Below are positions 50,212-59,349 of a stretch of DNA of 64,000 nucleotides, one piece after another. This DNA is from Brevundimonas sp. UBA5936 (GTDB taxonomy: Bacteria > Pseudomonadota > Alphaproteobacteria > Caulobacterales > Caulobacteraceae). The notes beneath the pieces are model-generated. The model had not been told where the DNA came from, searched no databases, and saw only the letters and a list, made by a program, of their open reading frames with translations. Location of the stretch: positions 1 to 64,000 of the forward strand of contig DJDA01000153.1 in the NCBI GenBank assembly GCA_002430835.1. Reading direction: 5' to 3'. The stretch's first letter is position 1, and each line of letters starts with the position of its first letter. A program made the translations under genes and the position numbers.

Positions 50212-51135
50212 TCAGGCCAGATGGAATAGCAGCAGGGCCGCGGGGATGCCGATGACCGAGAATACCGTCGTCGCTGCGATGATCCCGGCCATCAGCGGCG
50301 CGTCTCCGCCCATCTGACGCGCCAGCACATAGGCTGAGGCGGCGCCGGGCGCCGCGCCGCACAGCAGGGCGATTCCCTGCGCCAGTTCATCGCCGCCGTA
50401 CAGGCGCGCCAACTGCCACATGGCCAGCGGCGTCACGATCATCTTGACCACGACCACGGCGCCGACCGTGACGCGGGTGCGCGCTAACTCCCGGAAGCTG
50501 AGGCCCGCGCCCGCCACGATCAGACCCAGCGGCAGGGCGGCCGATCCCAGCAGTTGCAGTGTCTCGGCCACGCCGGGCGGCTGGGGCGCGCCCGAGAAGT
50601 TCAGCGCCAGCCCCAGCAGACAGGCCAGCAGGATGGGGTTGGACATCATCGCCCGGAACAGGGCCCTGGGCGAGGCGCCGTGCTGGCCCGCGCCCCATTT
50701 GGCCAGGACGACGACGCTCAGAATGTTGCTGACCGGGATCATGGCGGCGATGACCACGGCGGCCAGGCCCACGCCCGCCGGTCCGAAGGTCGCCTGCACG
50801 ACCGGCAGGAAGACGAAGCTGTTCCAGCGGATCATGCCCTGAAAGACGCTGGTGTAGGCCGGGCCGCTGAGGGGCAACAGGGGCTTGGACAGCAGGGTCA
50901 GGGTCGAAATGATGATCGACACGGTGACGGCGGCGGCGCCCGCCGCGCCTGCGGCCGAGCCCGACAGGTCGGCATTCCAGATCGCCGGGATCAGGAAGCC
51001 CGGATAGAGGACATTGATGGCCAGCTTCTCGATCGGCCGCCAGGCGGCGTCGGGCAGATAGTCCGACTTCTTCAGTCCATAGCCGAGCGCCAGCAGCAGG
51101 AAGACCGGCAGGACGCCCGCGAGAATGGCCGCCAT
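50212..51135 (-). CDS. AEC family transporter
   Basis: 307-residue auxin-efflux-carrier family membrane protein with about ten helices. N-terminal PVFLLLALGYGLKKSDYLP and the typical NVLYPGFLIPAIW; two repeats of five helices with Pro/Gly breaks (MIPVSNILSVVVLAKWG; LKSNPILLACLLGLA-like NPILLACLLGLALN). Substrates in the family are organic acids such as malate, but none can be assigned. Start set at ATG 51135, one base after the ruvX stop. Its position between ruvX and pyrB is not one I recognise as standard. Confidence 0.88.
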   Translation of the reverse strand: MAAILAGVLPVFLLLALGYGLKKSDYLPDAAWRPIEKLAINVLYPGFLIPAIWNADLSGSAAGAAGAAAVTVSIIISTLTLLSKPLLPLSGPAYTSVFQGMIRWNSFVFLPVVQATFGPAGVGLAAVVIAAMIPVSNILSVVVLAKWGAGQHGASPRALFRAMMSNPILLACLLGLALNFSGAPQPPGVAETLQLLGSAALPLGLIVAGAGLSFRELARTRVTVGAVVVVKMIVTPLAMWQLARLYGGDELAQGIALLCGAAPGAASAYVLARQMGGDAPLMAGIIAATTVFSVIGIPAALLLFHLA

Positions 51136-51136
51136 C

Positions 51137-51601
51137 TCAGCCGCGCAGCCGGTCCAGCGCGCCTTGCAGAATCCAGGCGGCGGCGGTGCGGTCCACCACA
51201 TCGGCGCGGCGCTTGCGGGTCAGGTCCAGCTCGTCGATCAGGAACCGCTCGACGGCGGTGGTCGACAGCCGTTCGTCCTGAAAGGCGACGTTGACCGGCC
51301 GGAACCGCTCCAGATTGCGGGCGAAGGCGCGGCACGACTGGGCGCGGGGGCCTTCGGTGCCGTCCATGTTCAGCGGCAGGCCGATGACCAGCGCCGAGAC
51401 CTTGCGGCCGTCCATGATCCTGAACAGCTGTTCGGCGTCCTTGCTGAACTTGGTCTTGCGGATCAGCTCCAGCGGGCTGGCGATGATGCGGCCGGTGTCG
51501 GACACGCTGACGCCGATGGTGTTCTCGCCCAGATCCAGACCCAGCCACGGGGTGTTGGGCGGGCAGGCGGCGGACAGTTCGGATAGATCAAGGACAGGCA
51601 C
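51137..51601 (-). CDS. ruvX: Holliday junction resolvase-like protein RuvX (YqgF)
   Basis: 154 residues, RNase H fold. First acidic strand WLGLDLGENTIGVSVSD, second region ALVIGLPLNMDGTEGPRAQ, then FQDERLSTTAVERFL and the final Asp in RADVVDRTAAAWILQ. Implicated in pre-16S rRNA 5' maturation and possibly recombination. First gene of the minus-strand run; the palindromic repeat copy 2 lies just upstream of it. Confidence 0.95.
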   Translation of the reverse strand: MPVLDLSELSAACPPNTPWLGLDLGENTIGVSVSDTGRIIASPLELIRKTKFSKDAEQLFRIMDGRKVSALVIGLPLNMDGTEGPRAQSCRAFARNLERFRPVNVAFQDERLSTTAVERFLIDELDLTRKRRADVVDRTAAAWILQGALDRLRG

Positions 51602-51653
51602 GAGGGCGCGTTAGGCCCAGACGGGGCGCGTGTCAAAGTGGTTCCCTATACTC

Positions 51654-51784
51654 CCGCTCATCCCGGCGGACGCCGGGATCCAGTAAGAGCTGTGCACGCG
51701 CTGGTTCGCGGCCATCACGCAATGTGGTCAAGGTTCTTGCTTGAAGCCAAAGCACTGGATCCCGGCGTCCGCCGGGATGAGCGG
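51654..51784. repeat. Bipartite palindromic repeat, copy 2
   Basis: Same termini as the element at 28065-28193: left CCGCTCATCCCGGCGGACG..., right ...CGTCCGCCGGGATGAGCGG, plus the shared AGCCAAAGCACTGGATCC near the right end and GATCCAGTAAGAG near the left. The middle differs between copies. It lies upstream of ruvX and downstream of the HTH gene (both minus strand). Confidence 0.82.
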
Positions 51785-51798
51785 AGTTGGAGACGGAC

Positions 51799-52098
51799 CT
51801 ACACGTCGTCGTCCCCGACCGGCCCGCCTTCGTTCTCCAGGCTACGGATCGAGCGCACTTCCTTGCGCGTGAATTTCAGCCGCACGCCCAGGCCGCCGTC
51901 TTCTTCGTGCAGGAACACAGCGCCGCCTTCCTCCAGCGCGGCCTGAAGGCGGCTGCGGGCCTCGTCGCCGGGGTCGACGTTCTCGCGCTCGAAATCGGCC
52001 AGGGCGTCAACCGTCAGGCCGGACAGGCGTGCCACATGGTCGCGCGGCCATTGCACCAGGGCGCGCGCGGCGCGGACTTGGGGGCCGGTGATCTTCAT
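51799..52098 (-). CDS. Small XRE-type helix-turn-helix protein
   Basis: 99 residues. N-terminal HTH_3-like domain: MKITGPQVRAARALVQWP, RDHVARLSGLTVDALADFE, RENVDPGDEARSRLQAALEEGGAVF, which are the five helices and the usual short strand. The C-terminus is acidic (ENEGGPVGDDDV). AGGAG lies eight bases before the ATG at 52098. The predicted role is transcriptional regulation. No obvious target; divergent from gatC. Confidence 0.85.
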   Translation of the reverse strand: MKITGPQVRAARALVQWPRDHVARLSGLTVDALADFERENVDPGDEARSRLQAALEEGGAVFLHEEDGGLGVRLKFTRKEVRSIRSLENEGGPVGDDDV

Positions 52099-52206
52099 GG
52101 TCGCGTCTCCTGTGATCTGCGCTCCATACTTAGGCGCCGCCACGGCCTTCGATAGGGGGCGTTTGGCCGCAACGGCCAAGCTGTCTTCGCGCCTGCACCC
52201 AAATCC

Positions 52207-52235
52207 TTGTCGAAGCGGCGTCGAGACGCTAATCC
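52207..52235 (+). promoter_or_regulatory. Predicted promoter of gatCAB
   Basis: TTGTCG at 52207-52212 and TAATCC at 52230-52235 with a 17-base spacer; the -10 is embedded in GCTAATCC, close to the Caulobacter housekeeping consensus GCTANAWC. Start of transcription would be near 52242, leaving a short leader before ATG 52270. Confidence 0.55.
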
Positions 52236-52269
52236 CGACCCCTTAGACTCTCATGCTTTGGAGGGCCGC

Positions 52270-52557
52270 ATGGCCATCGACGCCGCGACGGTGCGCAAGG
52301 TTGCGCATCTCGCCCGCATCAAGACCCCCGAGGACCGCCTGGAGCCGCTGGCCCAGGAGCTGAACGGCATCCTGAAGTGGATCGAACAGCTGGACGAGGT
52401 GGACGTGCAGGGCGTCGAACCGATGACCTCCAACGTGTCCCAGCCGCTGCGCCTGCGCGACGACGTGGTGACGGACGGCGACAAGGTCGCCGACGTCCTG
52501 TCCAACGCGCCCAAATCCGCCGACGGCTTCTTCGTCGTGCCCAAGGTCGTGGAGTAA
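52270..52557 (+). CDS. gatC: Asp-tRNA(Asn)/Glu-tRNA(Gln) amidotransferase subunit C
   Basis: 95 residues, usual length. MAIDAATVRKVAHLARIK, LNGILKWIEQLDEVDV, then GVEPMTS and the C-terminal FFVVPKVVE. GatC wraps around GatA and GatB and stabilises the complex. GGAGGG lies four bases before ATG 52270. First gene of a gatC-gatA-gatB operon with three-base spacing to gatA. Confidence 0.96.
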   Translation: MAIDAATVRKVAHLARIKTPEDRLEPLAQELNGILKWIEQLDEVDVQGVEPMTSNVSQPLRLRDDVVTDGDKVADVLSNAPKSADGFFVVPKVVE

Positions 52558-52560
52558 GTC

Positions 52561-54039
52561 ATGACCGATCTGACCAAGCTGACGCTGGCCGACGCCGTCG
52601 ACGGCCTGAAGGCCAAGACCTTCTCGTCCGAAGAACTGACCCGCGCCTTCCTGACCAACATCGAGGCCTCGAACCCGACGTTGAACGCCTATGTCGAGGT
52701 GACGGCGGACAAGGCGCTGGAACAGGCGCGGGCCTCCGACGCCCGTCTGGCCAAGGGCGAGGGCGGGGCGCTGGAAGGCGCGCCGCTGGGCATCAAGGAT
52801 CTGTTCTGCACCCAGGGCGTGCAGACGACCGCCGGCTCCAACATGCTGCGCGGCTTCGTCCCGCCGTATGAATCGACCGTCACCGCCAATCTGTGGCGCG
52901 ACGGGGCGGTCATGCTGGGCAAGCTGAACATGGACGAATTCGCCATGGGCTCGTCCAACGAAACCTCGGCCTTCGGTCCGGTGAAGAACCCGTGGAAGTC
53001 CAAGGGATCGAACGCCGACCTGACGCCGGGCGGCTCGTCCGGCGGTTCGGCCTCGGCCGTGGCTGCGGACCTGTGCCTGGCCGCGACCGCGTCCGACACC
53101 GGCGGCTCGATCCGCCAGCCCGCCGCCTTCACCGGCACCGTGGGCATCAAGCCGACCTACGGCCGCGCCAGCCGCTACGGCATGGTCGCCTTCGCCAGTT
53201 CGCTGGACCAGGCCGGGCCGATCGCCAAGACGGTCAAGGATTCGGCCCTGCTGCTGAACTCCATGTGCTCGTTCGACGCCAAGGATTCGACCAGCCTGGA
53301 CATCCCGACCCCCGACTGGACCCAATCGGTCGGCCAGTCGGTCAAGGGCCTGCGCATCGGCGTGCCCAAGGAATACGTCCTCGACGGCATGCCCGCCGAG
53401 ATCCAGAAGCTGTGGGAGCAGGGCGTCGAGTGGCTGAAGGCCGCCGGTTGCGAGATCGTCGAGATCAGCCTGCCGCACACCAAATACGCCCTGCCGACCT
53501 ACTACATCGTGGCCCCGGCCGAGGCGTCGTCGAACCTGGCGCGCTATGACGGCATGCGCTTCGGCCACCGCGCCGAGCAGTTCACCTCTCTGGACGACCT
53601 CTATGCGACCTCGCGCGCCGAGGGCTTCGGCAAGGAAGTCCAGCGCCGCCTGACCATCGGCGCCTATGTGCTGTCGGCTGGCTTCTACGACGCCTATTAC
53701 GTCAAGGCGCTGAAGGTGCGTCGCCGCATCGCCCAGGACTTCGACAACGTCTGGGGCCAGGTGGACGCCATCCTGACGCCGTCCACCCCGTCGGCCGCCT
53801 TCGCCATCGGCGACAAGCAGATCGACCCCCTGACCATGTATCTGAACGACGTCTTCACGGTGACGACCAATCTGGCCGGTCTGCCGGGCATCTCGGTCCC
53901 CGCCGGCCTCAGCGCCGACGGCCTGCCGTTGGGCCTGCAGGTCATCGGCAAGGCCCTGGATGAAGCGACGGTGTTCCAGGTCGCGAGCGCCCTCGAAGAC
54001 GCGGCGGGCTTCGTCGCCAAGCCGGACCGTTGGTGGTGA
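52561..54039 (+). CDS. gatA: Asp-tRNA(Asn)/Glu-tRNA(Gln) amidotransferase subunit A
   Basis: 492-residue amidase-signature glutaminase. Catalytic Lys in PLGIKDLFCTQG, Gly/Ser-rich motif PGGSSGGSASAV (about residue 157) and the nucleophile Ser in SDTGGSIRQPA. Releases ammonia from glutamine for transfer to mischarged tRNA by GatB. No sign of truncation. Stop lies three bases before the gatB ATG. Confidence 0.98.
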   Translation: MTDLTKLTLADAVDGLKAKTFSSEELTRAFLTNIEASNPTLNAYVEVTADKALEQARASDARLAKGEGGALEGAPLGIKDLFCTQGVQTTAGSNMLRGFVPPYESTVTANLWRDGAVMLGKLNMDEFAMGSSNETSAFGPVKNPWKSKGSNADLTPGGSSGGSASAVAADLCLAATASDTGGSIRQPAAFTGTVGIKPTYGRASRYGMVAFASSLDQAGPIAKTVKDSALLLNSMCSFDAKDSTSLDIPTPDWTQSVGQSVKGLRIGVPKEYVLDGMPAEIQKLWEQGVEWLKAAGCEIVEISLPHTKYALPTYYIVAPAEASSNLARYDGMRFGHRAEQFTSLDDLYATSRAEGFGKEVQRRLTIGAYVLSAGFYDAYYVKALKVRRRIAQDFDNVWGQVDAILTPSTPSAAFAIGDKQIDPLTMYLNDVFTVTTNLAGLPGISVPAGLSADGLPLGLQVIGKALDEATVFQVASALEDAAGFVAKPDRWW

Positions 54040-54041
54040 GC

Positions 54042-55535
<1,494 letters not shown>

Positions 55536-55550
55536 GCTCTGACAGGAACG

Positions 55551-56471
55551 TCAGTGGTGGGCTTTAATCGGTCGCATCACATCAATCTGTTCTGCGCCGC
55601 TTTCGTCGAGGCAGCGGTCTTCCACCTGGACGGTGACGAAAAAGAAACCGAACCGCTCACGCAGCAATGCGTGAGCGGTGAACAGCACGTTTTGTGGGTC
55701 GCTGCCTTTGGAGACCCGGATGTGGCTGGAAAAAACATGTTTGCCGCTGGTTAGCGCCCAGGCGTGTGCGTGATGGACGTCAGCCACGCCCTCGACCTCG
55801 GCGAGAGCTTCTGTGATTTGTGACAGGCTGACACCTGGCGGAGTACCCTCCATCAACAGGTGAGCGGCATCGCGCAATATGCCCCAGCTCGCCCAGATCA
55901 GCACAAATCCAAAAGCCATACCGAGAAGCGGGTCGATCAGCAGGAATCCCGTGAACCGGATGATCAGGGCTGTCACGATGATCAGCAGACTGCCGACGAA
56001 GGTCTGTATGACGTGCCAGAAGGCGCCTCGCATGTTTAGGTCGTCTTTGCTTTGACGCCACATCAGCCCCAACGCGACGAATTCTGTCAGCAGACCGCCT
56101 GCCGCTACCCACAGCATCGGGCCTGTAGGCAGATGAACCGGCTCGGACAACCGCATGGCCGCCATGACGATGACCACTATGGCCATGGCCAACAGGAAAC
56201 CGCCGTTCACCAGCGCGCCTATTATCTCGGCTCGGAACCAGCCGAAGCTGCGGCTCTCGTCGGCTGATCGGCGCGCAAGCTTCGTTGCGACAAGGGCAAC
56301 GATGACCCCGCCCACGGCGGAGAATGTGTGAAAAGCGTCGGAAATGACGGCGATAGAGCCGGTCCACAGCCCAATTACCAGTTCAGCGATGAAGTAGAGG
56401 CCAGTCAACCATGCCGATATGACCATCGCTCGGCCGCTGGAAGGAAGGTGTCCCTGATGCCCGCCGTTCAT
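55551..56471 (-). CDS. Cation diffusion facilitator family transporter with altered metal motifs
   Basis: 306 residues, six transmembrane helices and a cytosolic C-terminal domain (VEGVADVHHAHAWALTSGKHVFSSH). The helix-2 motif, normally HxxxD, reads HTFSA in SDAFHTFSAVGG, and the helix-5 motif reads HVIQT in FWHVIQTFVGS, so both Asp zinc ligands appear to be missing. The His and overall fold remain. GC content and codon use look lower than in gatB beside it, a possible sign of transfer. Substrate could be a metal other than zinc. I set the start at ATG 56471; a longer frame adds an unlikely leader. Confidence 0.85.
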   Translation of the reverse strand: MNGGHQGHLPSSGRAMVISAWLTGLYFIAELVIGLWTGSIAVISDAFHTFSAVGGVIVALVATKLARRSADESRSFGWFRAEIIGALVNGGFLLAMAIVVIVMAAMRLSEPVHLPTGPMLWVAAGGLLTEFVALGLMWRQSKDDLNMRGAFWHVIQTFVGSLLIIVTALIIRFTGFLLIDPLLGMAFGFVLIWASWGILRDAAHLLMEGTPPGVSLSQITEALAEVEGVADVHHAHAWALTSGKHVFSSHIRVSKGSDPQNVLFTAHALLRERFGFFFVTVQVEDRCLDESGAEQIDVMRPIKAHH

Positions 56472-56610
56472 AGCCTTGTCCCTGTATGCGCATCTGTTTC
56501 GCGCCGGGAATCGAGCGACTGTGTCATATGGCTCGCTGGGCGGCGCATGTATCCTTACGCACGCCGCGCCGTATCCCCTCGGTGAGAGGTCGGACAAAGA
56601 ATCTCACGCG

Positions 56611-56646
56611 AAAACGGCCGTCTCTGGAGAGGCGGCCGTTGTGCTT
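56611..56646 (-). terminator. Terminator of the first RcnB-like gene
   Basis: AACGGCCG (56613-56620) pairs with CGGCCGTT (56633-56640), with an inner CTC/GAG pair. On the minus strand the stem is followed by TTCG, and on the plus strand by GTGCTTTT, so it may also stop transcription in the other direction. Confidence 0.7.
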
Positions 56647-56655
56647 TTCTGGCGC

Positions 56656-57609
56656 TTACCAGCGCCAGGCGTCGCGGACGACTTCGATGATGTAGCCGTC
56701 GTAGTCGTCGATCAGATAGATCGCATTGTCGACGTAGACCCATCGCGTGCCCGGCGGCGGATAGCCCAGGCCGTAGGTGCGCCAGTCGTTCACCTGATAG
56801 CGCCAGAAGACGTCCGGCAGATACTGGCCGACATAGTACTGCCGGTTCCAATAGCTGCGCGGCACGCTGTAGTAGCCGTAGCCGGGCGCGAAATAGAAGC
56901 CGATGCGCACGCCGTTCCAGCTGCGGAAGCGCTGGTCATGGCGCCACCAGTCGCTGCGGTGACGACGATCCCAGTCGCGGCGCCACTGGTCGCGGTTCCA
57001 GCGGTTGTGGAACTCACGATAGTCGCGGTCCCGGTTCCACTGGCCGGGGCGATCCGGCCTGTTGGGGCGGTGGGCGTCAGGACGGCCGGGGTGGTTCCAG
57101 TCCGGTCGGTTCGGTCGATCAGGCCGGTGTGAGTCAGGCCGGTTCGGTCGGTTCCAGTCCGGTCGATCCGGGCGCTGGGGGCGATCTGGACGATGATTAT
57201 CCGGTCGATTCCAGTCGGGACGATGTCCGTCGGGTCGATCAGGGCGATTGGGTCTGTCAGGCCGCGGCTGATCCGGTCTCTGAGGTCGGTCCGGCCGATC
57301 AGGGCGTTGCGGCCGGTCCGGTCGGTTGGGGCGGTCGGGGCGGTTCCAGTCCGGTCGTTGTTCTGGCCGTTGTTCCGGCCTGTGCTCCGGTCGTTGAGGT
57401 CGTTGCCCATCGGGACGGCGTTCCGGGCGAGGGCCTTCCTGGCGCGGGCGATCGGCGTCGCGATGCTGGCGCTGCGGCTGGCCGCGTTCGGATCGGCGCG
57501 GGCCGTCCTCGCGCATCTGCGGCCGATCCTGGGCCAGAACAGCCATGGGGGCCGCGGCGGGCACGAGGAAGGTGGCGGCCGCCGCGAACATGAGAAGGGA
57601 GCGTTTCAT
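56656..57609 (-). CDS. RcnB-family periplasmic protein with long Arg/Pro/Asp repeat region
   Basis: 317 residues. A signal peptide (FAAAATFLVPAAAPMAVLAQ, about residues 8-27) is followed by a low-complexity stretch (about residues 61-189) of RPD, RPN, RPQ and WNRPD units, then a Trp/Tyr/Arg-rich section and the RcnB domain (WVYVDNAIYLIDDYDGYII). RcnB of E. coli affects Ni/Co homeostasis; for this large alphaproteobacterial group the role is unproven. I set the start at ATG 57609; the upstream open frame lacks a signal-like start. A paralogue lies immediately upstream. Confidence 0.85.
   Translation of the reverse strand: MKRSLLMFAAAATFLVPAAAPMAVLAQDRPQMREDGPRRSERGQPQRQHRDADRPRQEGPRPERRPDGQRPQRPEHRPEQRPEQRPDWNRPDRPNRPDRPQRPDRPDRPQRPDQPRPDRPNRPDRPDGHRPDWNRPDNHRPDRPQRPDRPDWNRPNRPDSHRPDRPNRPDWNHPGRPDAHRPNRPDRPGQWNRDRDYREFHNRWNRDQWRRDWDRRHRSDWWRHDQRFRSWNGVRIGFYFAPGYGYYSVPRSYWNRQYYVGQYLPDVFWRYQVNDWRTYGLGYPPPGTRWVYVDNAIYLIDDYDGYIIEVVRDAWRW
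57043..57429 (-). repeat. Low-complexity tandem repeats coding for RPD units
   Basis: Degenerate, mostly 9-12 base repeats inside the RcnB-like gene, coding for Arg-Pro-Asp and variants, with occasional Asn, Gln, His or Trp. Shadow ORFs on the plus strand here are products of this repeat. Copy number is likely to vary between strains. Confidence 0.85.
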
Positions 57610-57708
57610 GGTCGAAGTCCTCGCACGTCCGAACTTGGACGGCTTGCGGACAGAATGGGCGCTGGGCCATGAATTGCTGCTGAACGTCGATCGCAGAGCA
57701 TTGTCATG

Positions 57709-57741
57709 AAAAAAGCCCCGCAAGACAGAGCCTTGCGGGGC
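57709..57741 (-). terminator. Intrinsic terminator of the second RcnB-like gene
   Basis: Perfect GCCCCGCAAG/CTTGCGGGGC stem; on the minus strand it is followed by six T (57709-57714). It separates the two RcnB-like genes. Confidence 0.9.
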
Positions 57742-57767
57742 GAAGCGAAACCTTGGTTCAAAGCCTC

Positions 57768-58340
57768 TTAATAGACGTCGCTCAACACGCTGGCGATCAG
57801 GCCTGTGGCGACTGCGATCAGCAGGATGTCGTTGCCGGCGTGGACGTAACGGTAGCCGCGCGGCGCCGGCCTCAGATTATAGAAGTAGGGGTCGTTGACG
57901 TAATAGGAGCGATAGGCGGGCGGCAGATAGCCCCCCGTGCGCCAGCGATAGCCGTAGTAGCGCGGCTCCACGCGGTAATAGCCATGCCCCGGCGCATACC
58001 AGTAGCCGTTGCGGGCGCCGCGATAGTCGCGGAACTCGGGCCGGCCGCGCCACCAGTTATGGTTGTCGCGGCTCCAGCGATCGTAGCGGCGGTGGTCCTG
58101 TCGCCAATCGCGGCGGTCATCACGGCGGTCTTGACGCCAGTCACGGCGGTCATCGCGTCGATCCTGGCGCCATTCACGATGGTCGTCGCGTCGATCTTGA
58201 CGCCACTCACGGTGGTCGTTTCGACGGTCCTGGCGCCACTCGCGGCGGTCTCCGCGGTGATCCTGCGCCTGGGCCATCATGGGGGCGGCCGTGGTCGCCA
58301 GGGCGAGGGCGACGACGGCGGCCTTGGTCAGGCGGTTCAT
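57768..58340 (-). CDS. RcnB-family periplasmic protein with 11-residue tandem repeats
   Basis: 190 residues. Signal peptide (VVALALATTAAPMMAQAQ), then five 11-residue units of the form D[HR]RE/DWRQDRRD (residues 31-85), a Trp/Arg/Asn-rich linker, and a C-terminal RcnB domain (RGYRYVHAGNDILLIAVATGLIASVL). Paralogue of the next gene downstream, but the repeats differ in sequence. The pair seems to have arisen by duplication followed by independent repeat growth. Own terminator downstream. Confidence 0.88.
   Translation of the reverse strand: MNRLTKAAVVALALATTAAPMMAQAQDHRGDRREWRQDRRNDHREWRQDRRDDHREWRQDRRDDRRDWRQDRRDDRRDWRQDHRRYDRWSRDNHNWWRGRPEFRDYRGARNGYWYAPGHGYYRVEPRYYGYRWRTGGYLPPAYRSYYVNDPYFYNLRPAPRGYRYVHAGNDILLIAVATGLIASVLSDVY
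58086..58250 (-). repeat. Five 33-base tandem repeats
   Basis: Five in-frame copies encoding the 11-residue unit D-[HR]-R-E/D-W-R-Q-D-R-R-D/N in the second RcnB-like gene. Units two and three are identical at protein level; the last ends QDHRR. Confidence 0.88.
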
Positions 58341-58557
58341 TTGGCAACTCCATTCAAGAAGCGAAATCCCTGTCTGGGGTCGACATTCAGTCCGAGCGAA
58401 TGAACCGCCGCTGAACCGGCCTTTCAGCTTGCGTCAGTGTGCGGACAAGGGCCGCGCTACGGGGTCTCTGAGCGCGTTAACGCTAATTTTAAACCGACGA
58501 TATTTGAATGCGTGTCCGATAGCGGGGTCAGAACGACGCCGCATAGGAGGATTGCAG

Positions 58558-58854
58558 ATGAATCCGCTGGATCACGCGCCTCAGGCGCAAGACATGCTGC
58601 CGTTGCCCACGCCCGACATGGACGGCGACGCCCTGTTCCGTCTGGGCCTGGCCTATTCGGCGGGACTGGACGGGTGCCCGATCGACCGGGTGTCGGCCCA
58701 TATGATCTTCAACCTGGCCTCCATGAAGGGCTCGATCGAGGCGCGGGAATACCGCCGCGACATCAGCCAGGAGATGGAGCACGACGAGATCGCCGAGGCG
58801 CAGCGCGCCGCGCGCCGCTGGATCGACGCGGGCTCATCGTCTCTGGCGGCCTGA
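58558..58854 (+). CDS. Small Sel1-repeat-like protein
   Basis: 98 residues. AGGAGG lies seven bases before ATG 58558. The core ALFRLGLAYSAGLDGCPID...AHMIFNLASMKGS resembles one or two Sel1/TPR-like alpha-alpha units, followed by a charged helix (EYRRDISQEMEHDEIAEAQRAARRW). No signal peptide or membrane segment. Sel1 proteins scaffold protein complexes; the partner is unknown. About 215 bases of AT-richer leader precede it. Confidence 0.75.
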   Translation: MNPLDHAPQAQDMLPLPTPDMDGDALFRLGLAYSAGLDGCPIDRVSAHMIFNLASMKGSIEAREYRRDISQEMEHDEIAEAQRAARRWIDAGSSSLAA

Positions 58855-58947
58855 CCTTTGGCGGCCTGAGAAGCCCTTCGGCGTCTGGACCGGGCGGCGG
58901 CGGCGGGGTATGCACCCCGCGAGTTCCCCGTCCGAAGGATTCCGTCC

Positions 58948-59253
58948 ATGCTCGCTCGCATCTACCGCCCGGCCAAGACCGCGATGCAGTCCGGCAAGGC
59001 CAAGGCGCGCGACTGGCGCCTGGAGTTCGAGCCCGCCTCGGCCCGCACCATCGATCCGCTGATGGGCTGGACCAGCTCGACCGACATGAACGGCCAGGTC
59101 CGCCTGTCCTTCGATACCAAGGAAGAGGCGGTCGATTACGCCGAACGCCACGGCATCGCCTTCCGCCTGCATGAGCCGAACGAGGCGCCGGTCATCATCA
59201 AGGCCTACGCCGACAACTTCGCCACCAACCGCAAGCAGTCCTGGACGCACTAA
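58948..59253 (+). CDS. ETC complex I subunit, NDUFS4-like
   Basis: 101 residues. Homologue of the mitochondrial accessory subunit NDUFS4 (18 kDa), found in alphaproteobacteria. Conserved parts: ARIYRPAKTAMQSGKAK, DWRLEFEPASARTIDPLMGWTSS, then LSFDTKEEAVDYAERHGI and the C-terminal KAYADNFATNRKQSWTH. Binds at the NADH-dehydrogenase arm of complex I. Encoded apart from the nuo operon, which is usual. tRNA-Arg follows 19 bases after its stop. Confidence 0.92.
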   Translation: MLARIYRPAKTAMQSGKAKARDWRLEFEPASARTIDPLMGWTSSTDMNGQVRLSFDTKEEAVDYAERHGIAFRLHEPNEAPVIIKAYADNFATNRKQSWTH

Positions 59254-59272
59254 GTCCGAACTGCGGCCTTCC

Positions 59273-59349
59273 GCGCCCATAGCTCAACCGGATAGAGCAC
59301 CCGCCTTCTAAGCGGACGGTTGCAGGTTCGAGTCCTGCTGGGCGCGCCA
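59273..59349 (+). tRNA. tRNA-Arg (anticodon TCT)
   Basis: 77 bases including encoded CCA. Acceptor stem GCGCCCA/TGGGCGC, D-stem GCTC/GAGC, anticodon loop CTTCTAA with anticodon TCT, T-stem GCAGG/CCTGC with loop TTCGAGT, discriminator G. The first pair of the anticodon stem (CCCGC with GCGGA) would be C-A, a mismatch. Its 3' half is overlapped on the opposite strand by the downstream PLP-enzyme gene. Confidence 0.97.

Noticed and set aside
57129..57672. Plus-strand ORFs over the RPD repeat region
   Set aside because: Repetitive Val/Arg/Gly translations are generated by the codon repeats of the minus-strand RcnB-like gene.
58477..58492. Possible CtrA site (TTAA...TTAA) upstream of the Sel1-like gene
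   Set aside because: The spacer is eight bases, not the seven of the CtrA consensus, and the flanks do not match TTAACCAT.
59308..59349. Pseudogenisation of the beta-lyase because it ends in a tRNA
   Set aside because: The catalytic core and C-terminal domain are complete before the overlap, so only the extreme C-terminal tail is affected.
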